DNA of 64,000 nt from Magnetococcales bacterium (GCA_015231175.1 JADGBZ010000009.1:21327-85326); one strand, 5' to 3'; numbered from the stretch's first letter, positions 8,780 to 17,584 are shown. Translations and numbers: made by a program. Notes: generated by a model from the sequence alone, not told the origin.

Positions 8780-10316
8780 CGCATTTTTCGGGCGAAGATA
8801 TCCACCTTTCCGCCACACCCCACATCAAACCGGCAACGTTGAACGAAAGCAGTGGCAACCAGTGGCCAACATGGTGCGCGGCGACCCAGACCACCACACT
8901 GAACAACGTCACCACCACAACCGCCACCCCTTTGAACAAACCGGAAACATGCCGGGATCGGCTGCACAGCAGGGCCGTCAGGGCCACTGTCTGCACATGC
9001 AGGTCGATCCACAACAATGAACCGGGACCAGCCAGGGCGACCACGATGGCCATGCCGATCCCGGTCAACAGCAAACTGATCCCACCAGCCAGCGGCAGAG
9101 AGACAAGCACCACACCGGCAATAACGGGAATGACCCCAACCCGCCAACCCATGAACTCCGCCAGCGCCTGCCATTCGCGAGGATCGACCACAATCCGCTC
9201 CCCGTGTACCAGCATCGCCCGATGCAGATCCGCAACAGCCTGGATCGCCGCACCCCCGGCGCTCTTCTGTGCCAAAAGCTCTCCCAGCGCCCTCTGACTC
9301 TCCGGCCAGCGCTGCGCCGCGAGCAGGGCGCGACCCAACCCCTCCCGGGCCAGTGCAGAGGTGGCATCCCTGGCCAACACATCCGAAAAAATGGCGAGGG
9401 CCTCCGCAACCTGTCGGGAACGGAGTGCAAGCCAACCCAAACCACTCCGGGTATCTTCCAGGTGCAGATTGGAGCGCAACGCCTGTTGAAACCGCGTTTG
9501 GGCCTCGACATCACTCCCGTGTTGGTACAAAACCCACCCCAGGCCATCCAGGGCATGAGCGTGGCAGGGATCGCGTTGCAGCGCCTGCCGGAAGGCCCGA
9601 CCAGCGGCAGAATAGTTGGCCAGCTTGAACTCCGCCCACCCCAGACCGTTCCAGAACTCTACCTGTTCCGGGGCAGCGGTGACCAGCGCAAGAAACGCCT
9701 CCCTGGCCTGTGGATAGCCCCTCTCGCCATAAAGTTGCCACGCCTTGGTCAGCCGCTCGACCTGAACGGGCCTGGCATGCAACGATCCCTGCGGGAGAGG
9801 TAACGTGGCTGCCGGCGGCGTCATCTGATGGTACAAATGATCAACCCAGGCGATCCCCCGCTGCACAGGCAACACCGCCCAGGTCAGGCCCATGGCAACG
9901 AGCAGAAAAGGAATGGTCAGGGGCGACAAACCGATGGGTGCATCTCCCCAAGGATACACCATGCCATCCAACAACCAGGCCGCCAGCCAGGCCGCCAACA
10001 CCGTCAACACCACAGCGCCCACCGGATGGGAAAAGTGCCATGCCACCAAAAAACCACACAAAGCACCATTGACCCCATACCACCCGGTCACCAACAAGCG
10101 GCGGTCACGCTGGCGCCAAAAGGGCCAGAGCGTCGCCACCCATGCCCCCAGAAAAGACAAACCGCACGCCGTCAAGGAAAAAGGGGCGATGCAAAGGGTC
10201 AACAACACCCCCGCCACTCCGTGGCGGCAAAGCGCCAGCTGGGCCATGCCCGTCAAAGTGGCCGAAGCGAATAACCGAAGGCTAGTGGACCAACCGACTT
10301 GATTTGAAGTGCTCAC
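8745..10316 (-). CDS. Urea-transporter-like membrane protein with an internal TPR domain
   Basis: Up to 523 residues. The N-terminal ~150 residues are hydrophobic and resemble the first half of the urea-transporter (UT) family: LRLFASATLTGMAQLAL then GVNGALCGFLVAWHF (the NG.L.G signature). Residues ~165-375 are TPR-like helices (FWNGLGWAEFKLANYSAAGRA; ALDGLGWVLYQHG). The last ~130 residues are again membrane helices, including LTGIGMAIV and LLSFNVAGLMWG, like the second UT half. A soluble repeat domain therefore seems to be inserted between the two UT halves. The only in-frame start preceding the conserved N-terminus is a GTG at 10316 that lies inside a repeat element, so the start is uncertain; the next candidate is ATG 10247. 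Last gene of the PqqD/ATP-grasp/decarboxylase cluster; true transport activity is unproven. Confidence 0.65.
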   Translation of the reverse strand: MSTSNQVGWSTSLRLFASATLTGMAQLALCRHGVAGVLLTLCIAPFSLTACGLSFLGAWVATLWPFWRQRDRRLLVTGWYGVNGALCGFLVAWHFSHPVGAVVLTVLAAWLAAWLLDGMVYPWGDAPIGLSPLTIPFLLVAMGLTWAVLPVQRGIAWVDHLYHQMTPPAATLPLPQGSLHARPVQVERLTKAWQLYGERGYPQAREAFLALVTAAPEQVEFWNGLGWAEFKLANYSAAGRAFRQALQRDPCHAHALDGLGWVLYQHGSDVEAQTRFQQALRSNLHLEDTRSGLGWLALRSRQVAEALAIFSDVLARDATSALAREGLGRALLAAQRWPESQRALGELLAQKSAGGAAIQAVADLHRAMLVHGERIVVDPREWQALAEFMGWRVGVIPVIAGVVLVSLPLAGGISLLLTGIGMAIVVALAGPGSLLWIDLHVQTVALTALLCSRSRHVSGLFKGVAVVVVTLFSVVVWVAAHHVGHWLPLLSFNVAGLMWGVAERWISSPEKCVILQHQTRPTV

Positions 10317-10488
10317 TTTTCGTGCCTATTCCGCACTCTTTCAAGAAAAGCTTGGAAATGAAAGCCTTTGTCAGGGCTTCGCCCCGAACCCCACCAGGGC
10401 GCTGCCCTGGACTAAGCCAGGGAGCCAGCCCCCTGGACCCCGATTCATGGCTTGCCTGCACATCAAATCAACACGGTTGAGCCACTAG
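10282..10488. mobile_element. MITE-like composite element, copy 1
   Basis: A 207-bp non-coding element. The left end (10282-10311) and the right end (10459-10488) are imperfect 30-bp inverted repeats; reading inward both begin CTAGTGG and share the internal block TTGATTTGA. Between them lies one plus-oriented copy of the dispersed GC-rich repeat (10334-10450). The second copy at 43574-43805 has the same architecture. No transposase is encoded, so it would need mobilising in trans. Its right end provides the stop codon (TAG, 10485-10487) of the asparagine synthetase, and its left end contains the putative GTG start of the urea-transporter/TPR gene. Target-site duplication is not clear; CTAG at both tips is palindromic. 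Confidence 0.7.
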
Positions 10489-11984
10489 CGGCGAAAGAGT
10501 GCAAGCAACGGCTCCCCATGGTAACCGGTAAAGTCATGGTATCTCCCGGCATCCGACCAGATGGCCTGGTTGGGGTTGGCCAGAGGAAAACAGGTCCGCC
10601 ACCAGGGGAAAAATGCCCGGCTCTCCGGGTCATCTCCCCCCCAGCCGGCTGCATCCCCACCCCCAGCCGGCTGCATCCTGGCCAGATCGAATCCCGCAAC
10701 ACCGCTCCCCTCGACCAGAGGAAGCTTTTGCCGCCATTGGATCGCAGGTGGCAACAAGCCAGCCGCCGCCTCCCGCAAGACCCATTTGCTCACCCACTCC
10801 CCCCGATGACGGCGCAACCTGGCCTCCATGGGCAGGTTGAGCGCCCTCTCCGCCACAGCCTGATCCAGAAAGGGCACACGCAGTTCAAGGCCATGCGCCA
10901 TGGTGACCCGATCGACTCGTTGCAGTTCCGTGCGGTGCAGGTTGTTGAAACCGTACTCCATGGCCTGCGGCCACTCCCGGGGCGGCAACCGGGCCAGATA
11001 GTCATATCCGGCGAACAGCTCGTCAGCTCCATCGCCACCCAGCACCACCTTGCAGGCCTGGCTCGCAACCTGCGACAATAAATAAAGTGGAATGGCATTG
11101 CGCACCATAGTTGGATTGAAGCTCTCCAAGGCGGCGATCACATCAGGCAAAACCGTGCGCACCTTCTCTTCCGTGACCCGTAAGACCTGATGGCGGATCC
11201 CCAGATGGGCCGCCACTTCGGCTGCCGGAACCTCATCGGGAGAACCCGGCAAAACCACACTGTAGGCCACGATATCTGGCCGGATCCGAGCAGCCAGGGC
11301 CGCTATGACACTGCTGTCGAGCCCGCCACTGAGAAAAACCCCGCAAGGGTCGCTCTCCGGCAGGTGGGAAGCAACGGCCTGCTCCAAAAGTTGCCGCAGG
11401 GATGGCCGACGCCACGTCGGGAAACGCCCGGGAAACCGATACCATCGTGCACCACCCCGCGCCGTGAGAAAATGCCCGGGGGGCAAAAATTGCGGCTGGC
11501 AGGAAAAAGAGGCAAATGCCTTCAGTTCCGAAGCCAACGCGACTCCCCCCGCCAACCGGGCATGATAGAGCGGTTTGATGCCATAGGGATCCCGTACCGC
11601 CACCCAATCCCCACCGGCCAGATCGGCCAGAATAAACGCATACATGCCGCGCAGGCGCTGCAATCCCGCCAACCCGTCCCGCGCCAGCAGGGGAAAGATG
11701 ACCTCTCCATCGGACCTGGTCCGGAAGGGATAATCGGCAAATTCGCGGCGTAAGGCCTGGTGGTTGTAAATCTCGCCATTGAACGCCAACACCCAACGAC
11801 CCTGGCCGCACAAAGGAAGAGGATCGCCCACCCGTCCGACAATCGCCAGACGGTGCATACCGATGTGGATCCCCTCGCCCTCGGCGCTGCCGCTCTCGTC
11901 AGGTCCGCGATGTCCAAGGGCGCCAAACAGGGTCGTAAAAGTGTCGGCATCCCGGATGCCGATGGTGGCGGCTATGCCACACAT
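10485..11984 (-). CDS. asnB: Glutamine-hydrolysing asparagine synthetase-like amidotransferase
   Basis: 499 residues. The start is placed at the ATG of MCGIAATIG because class-II glutamine amidotransferases need Cys at position 2 as nucleophile; GGAG lies eight bases upstream. The N-terminal Ntn-hydrolase domain shows HRGPDESG, FNGEIYNH and RSDGEVI. The C-terminal ATP-pyrophosphatase domain shows the PP-loop FLSGGLDSSVIAALAAR, then LGGDGADELFAGY and VTMAHGLELRVPFLD. Known reaction: amide nitrogen from glutamine is transferred to an AMP-activated carboxylate, which may be aspartate or another acid. It is shorter than E. coli AsnB (554), and the stop codon is contributed by an inserted repeat, so the native C-terminus may have been changed. 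Its place in a PqqD/ATP-grasp/decarboxylase cluster suggests a specialised amidation rather than general asparagine supply. Confidence 0.9.
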   Translation of the reverse strand: MCGIAATIGIRDADTFTTLFGALGHRGPDESGSAEGEGIHIGMHRLAIVGRVGDPLPLCGQGRWVLAFNGEIYNHQALRREFADYPFRTRSDGEVIFPLLARDGLAGLQRLRGMYAFILADLAGGDWVAVRDPYGIKPLYHARLAGGVALASELKAFASFSCQPQFLPPGHFLTARGGARWYRFPGRFPTWRRPSLRQLLEQAVASHLPESDPCGVFLSGGLDSSVIAALAARIRPDIVAYSVVLPGSPDEVPAAEVAAHLGIRHQVLRVTEEKVRTVLPDVIAALESFNPTMVRNAIPLYLLSQVASQACKVVLGGDGADELFAGYDYLARLPPREWPQAMEYGFNNLHRTELQRVDRVTMAHGLELRVPFLDQAVAERALNLPMEARLRRHRGEWVSKWVLREAAAGLLPPAIQWRQKLPLVEGSGVAGFDLARMQPAGGGDAAGWGGDDPESRAFFPWWRTCFPLANPNQAIWSDAGRYHDFTGYHGEPLLALFRR

Positions 11985-12020
11985 GACATAAACTCCAATC
12001 ACAACGATTCAAAACCATTC

Positions 12021-12134
12021 CAAAAAAAACTTGGATATGAAAGCCTTTGTCAGGGCTTCGCCCCGAACCCCACCAGGACTCCGTCCTCGACCTGCCAGGG
12101 AGCCAGTTCCCTGGACCCCCATGCGTGGCCGGGT
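12021..12134 (+). repeat. Dispersed GC-rich repeat, partial copy
   Basis: A plus-oriented copy between the asparagine synthetase start and the 3' end of the UT-M23 gene. It has the core TTGTCAGGGCTTCGCCCCGA followed by CCAGGGAGCC and the GCGTGGCCGGGTG end. The terminal GTAAC blocks are missing. It separates two otherwise adjacent cluster genes. Confidence 0.85.
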
Positions 12135-12142
12135 GCCGTCGT

Positions 12143-14332
12143 TCATATCGCCTCATCCCACCCCTCGACACCATTGTCGCTCTTGAAACCGACCCGGAGC
12201 AATCGGGCATCGACCCCAACCCCTTCCCCATGCAACGAAAAACCAACAACCCCAACCCCCTCACGGATGAAAGCCTCGCTCCGGCATCGCCACAAGGTCC
12301 GTCTGGAGAAAATCAGAGCATGCTCCCCCACCTGCCGCCAAGCCTTGCTCGTGCCATCCCATCCCCGCTGATAGCGGCTCTCGGCCACCACCAACCCTGG
12401 CAACAGCCAGGCCCATGCCTGAAGGCGCCGAGGCAGAGGAAGCAACGCCGTGGGCGGAGCATCCCGCCATTCGGCCTCAACCTCGATCAAGGGTGTCAGC
12501 CCCAAGGCCAGGACAAAGGCGTCGAAGGCCGTATCCGGAGTGCCAAAACGCTCGTAAAGTGCCAGGAGGTTGTCCGTCTCGACCAACAAAACACGCGCAC
12601 CACTCTCCGCCACAAAGCCAAAATGGTTTGTCGGGTCGAGATCCACTTCCAAAACCATCTCGCGCTGACCGACAACATAGACCAAGCGGCGCCCGATCTG
12701 GATGTGCAAACTGCGTTTCAGGGCTGCGCCGACATGCGGTACAGTCACCTGATCCCCTTCCGTAGGGGTGCTGTCGAGGAGAAATTGCCGACCGATGCAT
12801 ACACCGCTCAAATGAAACGGTCGTGTCGGACTCCCCAGGTCATGACCGGTCTGCACATGCAGATGGATGTGCGGCTGGGGAGAACGGCCCGAATTGCCAC
12901 ACTGACCGATGACCTGACCAGGCACAACGTGCTCATACCAGGCAACCGTGATGCTGTTCTGGCGCAGGTGACCGATCAAAACATGATCATCCCCGCCGAT
13001 GGCCAGCAAAACATAATTGCCCCAACAATTGACCGGATCCACCTCTCCGGGTGGCAAATCGGGCAGATCGGAACGTTGCGCCACCACCTGACCCCAGGCC
13101 GGAGAACGCACAACCTCGCCAAAACAGTAAAAATCCTCCAGGGCTGCACCATCACCACGATAAGCCTGGCCATGCACCAGACGATGGAAATCCAGTGCAT
13201 GTCGCCAAGGCCCCTGGTGCGTATGGGCGCCTTGAAATCCCTGGTAGACATGCCATCGGCCCAAAAAAGGGGCCCGCAGGGCAACGCTGTGCCGCGATAC
13301 CCCCCTGGCCTCGGCCTGACGGTTTCTCTCCAGGCTGCGCTCGGGCAGGGACTCGTCCATCCAATAACGAGCCCAGAGCGCACCCCGTTCAGGACGTAAC
13401 GTCAACATCACCAGCCAAGTCACCGAGAGATAGGGCAGTGCCAATGGCAGCAAATACATGTAGTAGAAAACATTGAACAGCGCCATGCTGACGACACAGG
13501 CGCAAGCAGCGGCAAACAGGGCAACCGCCACGGCCCGCATCCCGGGCATGGCAAACAACCCCCCGGTCATGATGGCCGCCATCACAGCGGCACTCCCGGC
13601 GACACTCCCGGCCAGTCCCGACACGGGAATGGCAAAACCCATCAAGATCAACTGGGAAACGAGGTGGGCCAGAAGGGCCAGCATCGTCATGGTACGCGAA
13701 GAGAGCGCCAGTGCCGCCAGGACAAAGGCCCCCCCCTCGGGAGTACGCATCAGGTAGATGCCCCCCAGAGAGCGTAAAAACTCATGCAGTGGCACCGGCA
13801 ACCATGGATGCGCAACCGGCAAAGGTGGCAAAGGGGCATACGGCAGAGCCGCAGCGCGCCCCATGGCCAGAAGAAGGGTTCCCACCACAACAAACGACCC
13901 CGACAACAATGGCAGGTTGCGACGGTGCAGAATTTCACCCATCCACGCCGAAACAAGGATGGCCAGGGGTCCGGCATACAGGGCCAAGGCCAGGGTCTTC
14001 CAGCCGGGCGCAAAAAAAAGGCCGACCAACAGGCCCGACAGAATGCCATTGACCACTTCCAACCCGCCGTGCGTCACGGCAGAGAGCCCCAACAAACGGC
14101 GACACGACAAAGTGGCCACACCACCCACCATGCCAAAAATACCCACCCAGGGCCGCATCATGGTGCAGGCAACCAGAAGCAGATTGGCTGCCGGGCGGGT
14201 AAAGAGCATGAACGAGCCATAACCATAGACCAGTTCATGCAAAAAGAGGCGGTATGGGTGATTTTCCACTGTCTGGAGAACAGACGTCACCAACCGGTGG
14301 CGCTCGGGGTGTTGACCCCGTGGTACCGTCAT
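12143..14332 (-). CDS. Urea transporter-M23 metallopeptidase fusion protein
   Basis: 729 residues. Residues ~20-330 are polytopic membrane segments resembling the urea-transporter family (NGILSGLLVGLFF is the signature; a second half contains LAGSVAGSAAVMAAIMTGGL). Residues ~360-560 are a LytM/M23 peptidase domain with WRHALDFHR (zinc His...Asp), GNYVLLAIGGDDHVLIGHL, the GQVIGQCGNSGRS turn and the terminal zinc motif PHIHLHV. A ~150-residue C-terminal extension follows. M23 enzymes cut peptidoglycan cross-links, so the catalytic part should face the periplasm; the UT part may be a membrane anchor or channel. The start is ATG 14332, whose ATGA overlaps the decarboxylase stop, giving translational coupling. 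Such UT-M23 proteins occur in other proteobacteria, but their function is not known to me. Confidence 0.8.
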   Translation of the reverse strand: MTVPRGQHPERHRLVTSVLQTVENHPYRLFLHELVYGYGSFMLFTRPAANLLLVACTMMRPWVGIFGMVGGVATLSCRRLLGLSAVTHGGLEVVNGILSGLLVGLFFAPGWKTLALALYAGPLAILVSAWMGEILHRRNLPLLSGSFVVVGTLLLAMGRAAALPYAPLPPLPVAHPWLPVPLHEFLRSLGGIYLMRTPEGGAFVLAALALSSRTMTMLALLAHLVSQLILMGFAIPVSGLAGSVAGSAAVMAAIMTGGLFAMPGMRAVAVALFAAACACVVSMALFNVFYYMYLLPLALPYLSVTWLVMLTLRPERGALWARYWMDESLPERSLERNRQAEARGVSRHSVALRAPFLGRWHVYQGFQGAHTHQGPWRHALDFHRLVHGQAYRGDGAALEDFYCFGEVVRSPAWGQVVAQRSDLPDLPPGEVDPVNCWGNYVLLAIGGDDHVLIGHLRQNSITVAWYEHVVPGQVIGQCGNSGRSPQPHIHLHVQTGHDLGSPTRPFHLSGVCIGRQFLLDSTPTEGDQVTVPHVGAALKRSLHIQIGRRLVYVVGQREMVLEVDLDPTNHFGFVAESGARVLLVETDNLLALYERFGTPDTAFDAFVLALGLTPLIEVEAEWRDAPPTALLPLPRRLQAWAWLLPGLVVAESRYQRGWDGTSKAWRQVGEHALIFSRRTLWRCRSEAFIREGVGVVGFSLHGEGVGVDARLLRVGFKSDNGVEGWDEAI

Positions 14333-15702
14333 ACCGGCGTCCGCAGGTGGGGTGGCAGCCGGTCGTGCCGGCACATGTCGTCCAACCCTTCGGCCTCCCG
14401 GATCACCGACACCTCGCCGGTCGTATGGATGAGAACCACGGCGGGCCGGTATTCAATGAATTGAAGCCATTGGGTATTGTTGTAAGCCCCGGCAGGGTTG
14501 AACACAAGCCGGTCCCCCACACTCAAGGGGGGCAGGTGAACCGTATGCCGCATGACATCGATGTTCATGCACAACGGGCCGTACAACACGGTATCGACCG
14601 GCTCCCCCGGCTTGGGTCTGGTGAGCTTGACCGGGTGGTGGTACCACAACGCCGTCAGCATGGTGTTGATACCAGCATCCAGGACAGCAGCGGCGCGGCC
14701 ATCAGCCAGCCGCTTGGTTCCCACCACGGTGGTGGCCAAGGAGATGGCATCGTCCACCACGGCGCGGCCACTCTCGATGATCAAGGTCGGACGCGGGGCG
14801 GCACGGTCGGCAAGAGAGGCCTCCAACGCCGCACAGATCGTTGCGCCATACTCCTCCACAGCCGGTACCGCCTGTTCCGGGGGCAGATAGATGCCCTGCA
14901 GGGCATTGCGGGAAGGCACCCCCCCACCGATATCCAGGGTATCGATGACAATCTTGCCATCGGCTTCAATCGATTTCATAAAATCACACATCAACCGGAC
15001 CTGCTCGGCAAAAGCGCGTGTCTCCAGGATGAAGGTGCCGATATGGCTGTGCAGGCCAGTCAGCCGCAAATGGGAGCTGCATTTGATCCGGGTCACGGCA
15101 CTGTGCGCCTGACCCGACTCCAGGTTGAAACCAAAACGACTCCAGGGATCGGTATAGCCGGTGTTGAAATTGAGACGCAGGGTGACGGGCACCACCTTAC
15201 CCCGCTCGCGGGCAATCCTTTCGATCAATTCCAACTCATCGAGGTGATCGATGTGCAGCCGCGCACCCTCGCTGATGGCACGTTCCAAAATGGCACGCGG
15301 CTTGTTCGGACCGTTGAATATGATGCGCTCGCCAGGCACGCCAAGAGAGCGGGCCTTTTCGTATTCAAAGGCCGAAACCACCTCGGCCCAGGATCCCTCC
15401 TGATGCACAATATTGCAAACGGCGCTGATATAGTTGGTCTTGTAGGACCAGCCATGGATCACGGGACTGTAGTGTCGCTCAAAAGCGCCCCGCACCCGGC
15501 GCACATTGTCCCGCAACCGCCGCTCGGAGGCGATGAACAGAGGCGAGCCGAAACGCGACAGCAGGTACTCCACATCGATGCCATCGATCTGCTGCCAACA
15601 ATTATCCCGGGCAGCCCGACGGCCAAACTTGCTGTTGTCGTGCCGATGGGGAGTGATATAGGGAGGTTCCCAACCACGCGGGATATCGACATCTTTGGCC
15701 AT
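14329..15702 (-). CDS. Fold-type III PLP-dependent decarboxylase (LysA/ODC family)
   Basis: 457 residues. The N-terminal TIM barrel carries the PLP lysine in HGWSYKTNY, the HSHIGT segment, the phosphate-binding glycine loop DIGGGVPSR and IESGRAVV. The C-terminal beta domain carries YGPLCMNIDVM, the Cys/Asp active-site segment contributed across the dimer, and FNPAGAYN. These are hallmarks of diaminopimelate/ornithine/arginine decarboxylases; the substrate (probably a D- or L-amino acid or an amino-acid conjugate) cannot be assigned. ATG 15702 is used; a TTG at 15708 has AGGGAG six bases upstream and may be the true start. Coupled by ATGA overlap to the UT-M23 gene, and separated from the upstream ATP-grasp gene only by a repeat copy, so probably one operon with it. 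Confidence 0.88.
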   Translation of the reverse strand: MAKDVDIPRGWEPPYITPHRHDNSKFGRRAARDNCWQQIDGIDVEYLLSRFGSPLFIASERRLRDNVRRVRGAFERHYSPVIHGWSYKTNYISAVCNIVHQEGSWAEVVSAFEYEKARSLGVPGERIIFNGPNKPRAILERAISEGARLHIDHLDELELIERIARERGKVVPVTLRLNFNTGYTDPWSRFGFNLESGQAHSAVTRIKCSSHLRLTGLHSHIGTFILETRAFAEQVRLMCDFMKSIEADGKIVIDTLDIGGGVPSRNALQGIYLPPEQAVPAVEEYGATICAALEASLADRAAPRPTLIIESGRAVVDDAISLATTVVGTKRLADGRAAAVLDAGINTMLTALWYHHPVKLTRPKPGEPVDTVLYGPLCMNIDVMRHTVHLPPLSVGDRLVFNPAGAYNNTQWLQFIEYRPAVVLIHTTGEVSVIREAEGLDDMCRHDRLPPHLRTPV

Positions 15703-15737
15703 ACTCAACTTGCGCTCCCTGGTCGCTTCGGTGTCCG

Positions 15738-15866
15738 GTAACGAATCGGGGTCCAGGGGGCTGGCTCCCTGGCAAGACCAGGACGGCGTCCTGGTGGGGT
15801 TCGGGGCAAAGCCCCGACAAAAGCTTTCATGTCCAAGCCTTTCTTGAAAAGGTGCTGAATGGTGAC
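15738..15866 (-). repeat. Dispersed GC-rich repeat copy
   Basis: A minus-oriented copy beginning GTAACGAATCGGGGTCC and ending GGTGCTGAATGGTGAC. It occupies the gap between the ATP-grasp gene and the decarboxylase, splitting the apparent operon. The internal CCAGGG...CCCTGG blocks can form hairpins. Confidence 0.88.
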
Positions 15867-15906
15867 CCGAATCGTCACTTGCAACGAGGCGTATCCCTGA
15901 AAACTT

Positions 15907-17013
15907 TCAGGCAACGCGGTTTTTATCACAGGGGGTCACCAGAACACCATTCACCATCATGGCCTGGAACTGTTCCAACGATGTGATCAACTCCTCGGCG
16001 TAACGAATGAACAGGGTACCGGGACGTGGCCGGGGCATATCGGTTGGCCGGTCATCAGCGAGCAGGCGCAGCACCACCTGTGGCAGGTTGCACCCAACTC
16101 CGTGGGTCAGATAGACCCAGGCAGGGAAGCGTGGATTGATTTCGATCAGATAGAGGCGGCCATCGGTCGCACGCAAGGCCTCCACCTCCAACGGACCACG
16201 CCAACGGAGGCCGGAGATGATGGTGCGGCCCAACTCTTCCAACTCCTGGTCATCGATGGAAATGCCAGCCCAGGCCTTGCCTTTGTCGGTCAACGCCCGC
16301 TTACGCATCATCACCGGACCGAGCATCTCCCCCCGACCGTCGCCAACGGCAGTCAAGTTGATCTCGTAGCCACCCACAAACTTCTGGACAAGAAGCGGAT
16401 ATCCCCACTTCAGTGCAATGCGATGAAACGCAGACTTGGCCTCCTCGGGGGTATCGGCGACCACAGCGTCATAATAGACACCCTTCACCACCAGGGGATA
16501 TTCCCAACCCTCATCCCGACAACGATCAAAAAAGGCGACATCGGAGACTTTCTGTGTCTCGGGGGTGTCAAGACCCAGTTTGCGGCACAGAATACCCAGG
16601 TTATCCTTGGCCCGCTCCCGCAACTGCTCCAACGTGGGAAGCAGCATGCGCATGCCCGACGCAGCCAGTAGCGCTTCGTTGTGGGCAAAGGTGCTCAATT
16701 CAGCGTCCAGACAGGGGATGACCACATCCAGGCGTTCGGCGGCATGAATTTCCAGCAGACGCTCCAACTGCCCTTCACTGCCACAGGAGGGATAAGGGAG
16801 CAGATAACCAGCATCGAAGATGGCACCACTGTAAAGGCCAGGGTCCAAAACCTCATACCCCAAGCCAACCAGCCTCCCGGTAAACCCCATCACCTCGCGC
16901 AGGCACCTTCCGACCGCCAACCCGGGCCCCGGATTGTCGGGGCGGGCGTTCATTCCGGTGATGCCGATGGTCCAGCGGCGCCAGTCGGCATGACCCTTTT
17001 TGAAAGGTATCAT
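15907..17013 (-). CDS. ATP-grasp ligase (carbamoyl-phosphate-synthase-like)
   Basis: 368 residues. The order of elements matches the ATP-grasp superfamily: an N-terminal Rossmann-like pre-domain (WTIGITGMNA; VVIPCLDAEL), a linker with AKDNLGILCRKLGLDTPET, the ATP-lysine strand YPLVVKGVYYDAVVA, a second strand YPLLVQKFVGGYEINLTAVG, and the metal-binding end LYLIEINPRFPAWVYL (E.N.R). This is the carbamoyl-phosphate synthase/peptide-ligase subgroup that activates a carboxylate as acyl phosphate. The substrate is unknown. The start ATG overlaps the PqqD stop (ATGA), so the two proteins are likely made in fixed ratio. Pairing of an ATP-grasp ligase with a PqqD-like peptide chaperone suggests a peptide or protein-bound substrate. 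Confidence 0.85.
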   Translation of the reverse strand: MIPFKKGHADWRRWTIGITGMNARPDNPGPGLAVGRCLREVMGFTGRLVGLGYEVLDPGLYSGAIFDAGYLLPYPSCGSEGQLERLLEIHAAERLDVVIPCLDAELSTFAHNEALLAASGMRMLLPTLEQLRERAKDNLGILCRKLGLDTPETQKVSDVAFFDRCRDEGWEYPLVVKGVYYDAVVADTPEEAKSAFHRIALKWGYPLLVQKFVGGYEINLTAVGDGRGEMLGPVMMRKRALTDKGKAWAGISIDDQELEELGRTIISGLRWRGPLEVEALRATDGRLYLIEINPRFPAWVYLTHGVGCNLPQVVLRLLADDRPTDMPRPRPGTLFIRYAEELITSLEQFQAMMVNGVLVTPCDKNRVA

Positions 17014-17285
17014 GCCAGGTACCGGGCCAATTGCCGAATAAACACCTCAACAGCACCCAGGACCACATCACCCGGAACATCATACCTTTTGGCCAACTCG
17101 GCAACCGTGTTCTCCACACTGCCGTTCGCCAGCAACAACTCCACGGTGTCCACACCGGTATGATTGACGGTAAAGCTCTGCCCGGAGCGGGGGTCGAAGG
17201 CAAAACCATTGGCGCTGATGGCCAAGGCCGGCAGCCTCTCCTTGCCTATCAGATCCCGCAAAATATCACCCAATTCAGCAGACAT
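17010..17285 (-). CDS. PqqD-like small protein (possible RiPP recognition element)
   Basis: 91 residues. The pattern FAFDPRSGQSFTVNHTG, DTVELL and VAELAKRYDVPGDVVL followed by FIRQL matches the PqqD/RRE winged-helix fold, in which three beta-strands bind a leader peptide and the helices follow. The first ATG that gives a normal-length PqqD is 17285; the frame is open further upstream but that part is not family-like. PqqD-type proteins deliver precursor peptides to modifying enzymes in RiPP pathways, and also occur in other peptide-modification systems. First gene of the minus-strand cluster, with a stop-start ATGA overlap to the ATP-grasp ligase. No obvious small precursor-peptide gene was identified next to it. 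Confidence 0.8.
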   Translation of the reverse strand: MSAELGDILRDLIGKERLPALAISANGFAFDPRSGQSFTVNHTGVDTVELLLANGSVENTVAELAKRYDVPGDVVLGAVEVFIRQLARYLA

Positions 17286-17528
17286 GTTTCCAAAACTCCA
17301 AGGTATTTCCCATAACCAAACCGACACCGACAGCGACTGGTCATTGACCGAAGCCCATGATGAGCCAGGCAACGCGGGAGAAGAAGCACACCGCCCCACA
17401 AACCCCGACCAGCCACAAAAGGGGATGATACGCGCCTGAATGAGCATTTTCAATACCAGCCAAACCATCCATTTCCCACCCCCACGACAGAAGAGCAGTA
17501 CACCGCATCCACAACCCCGCCAAGAAAA

Positions 17529-17558
17529 ATCGGGAGCAGGATCGCCCCTGCTCCCGAT
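17529..17558 (-). terminator. Rho-independent terminator after the FecR/collagen-like gene
   Basis: A perfect 12-bp stem (ATCGGGAGCAGG paired with CCTGCTCCCGAT) with a 6-base loop. On the minus strand it is followed directly by TTTTCTTG. It lies 27 bases downstream of the stop codon at 17585 and upstream of the PqqD cluster, so it separates the two minus-strand transcription units. Confidence 0.85.
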
Positions 17559-17584
17559 ACCGGAAAAGCCTTTTCCGCCTGATA

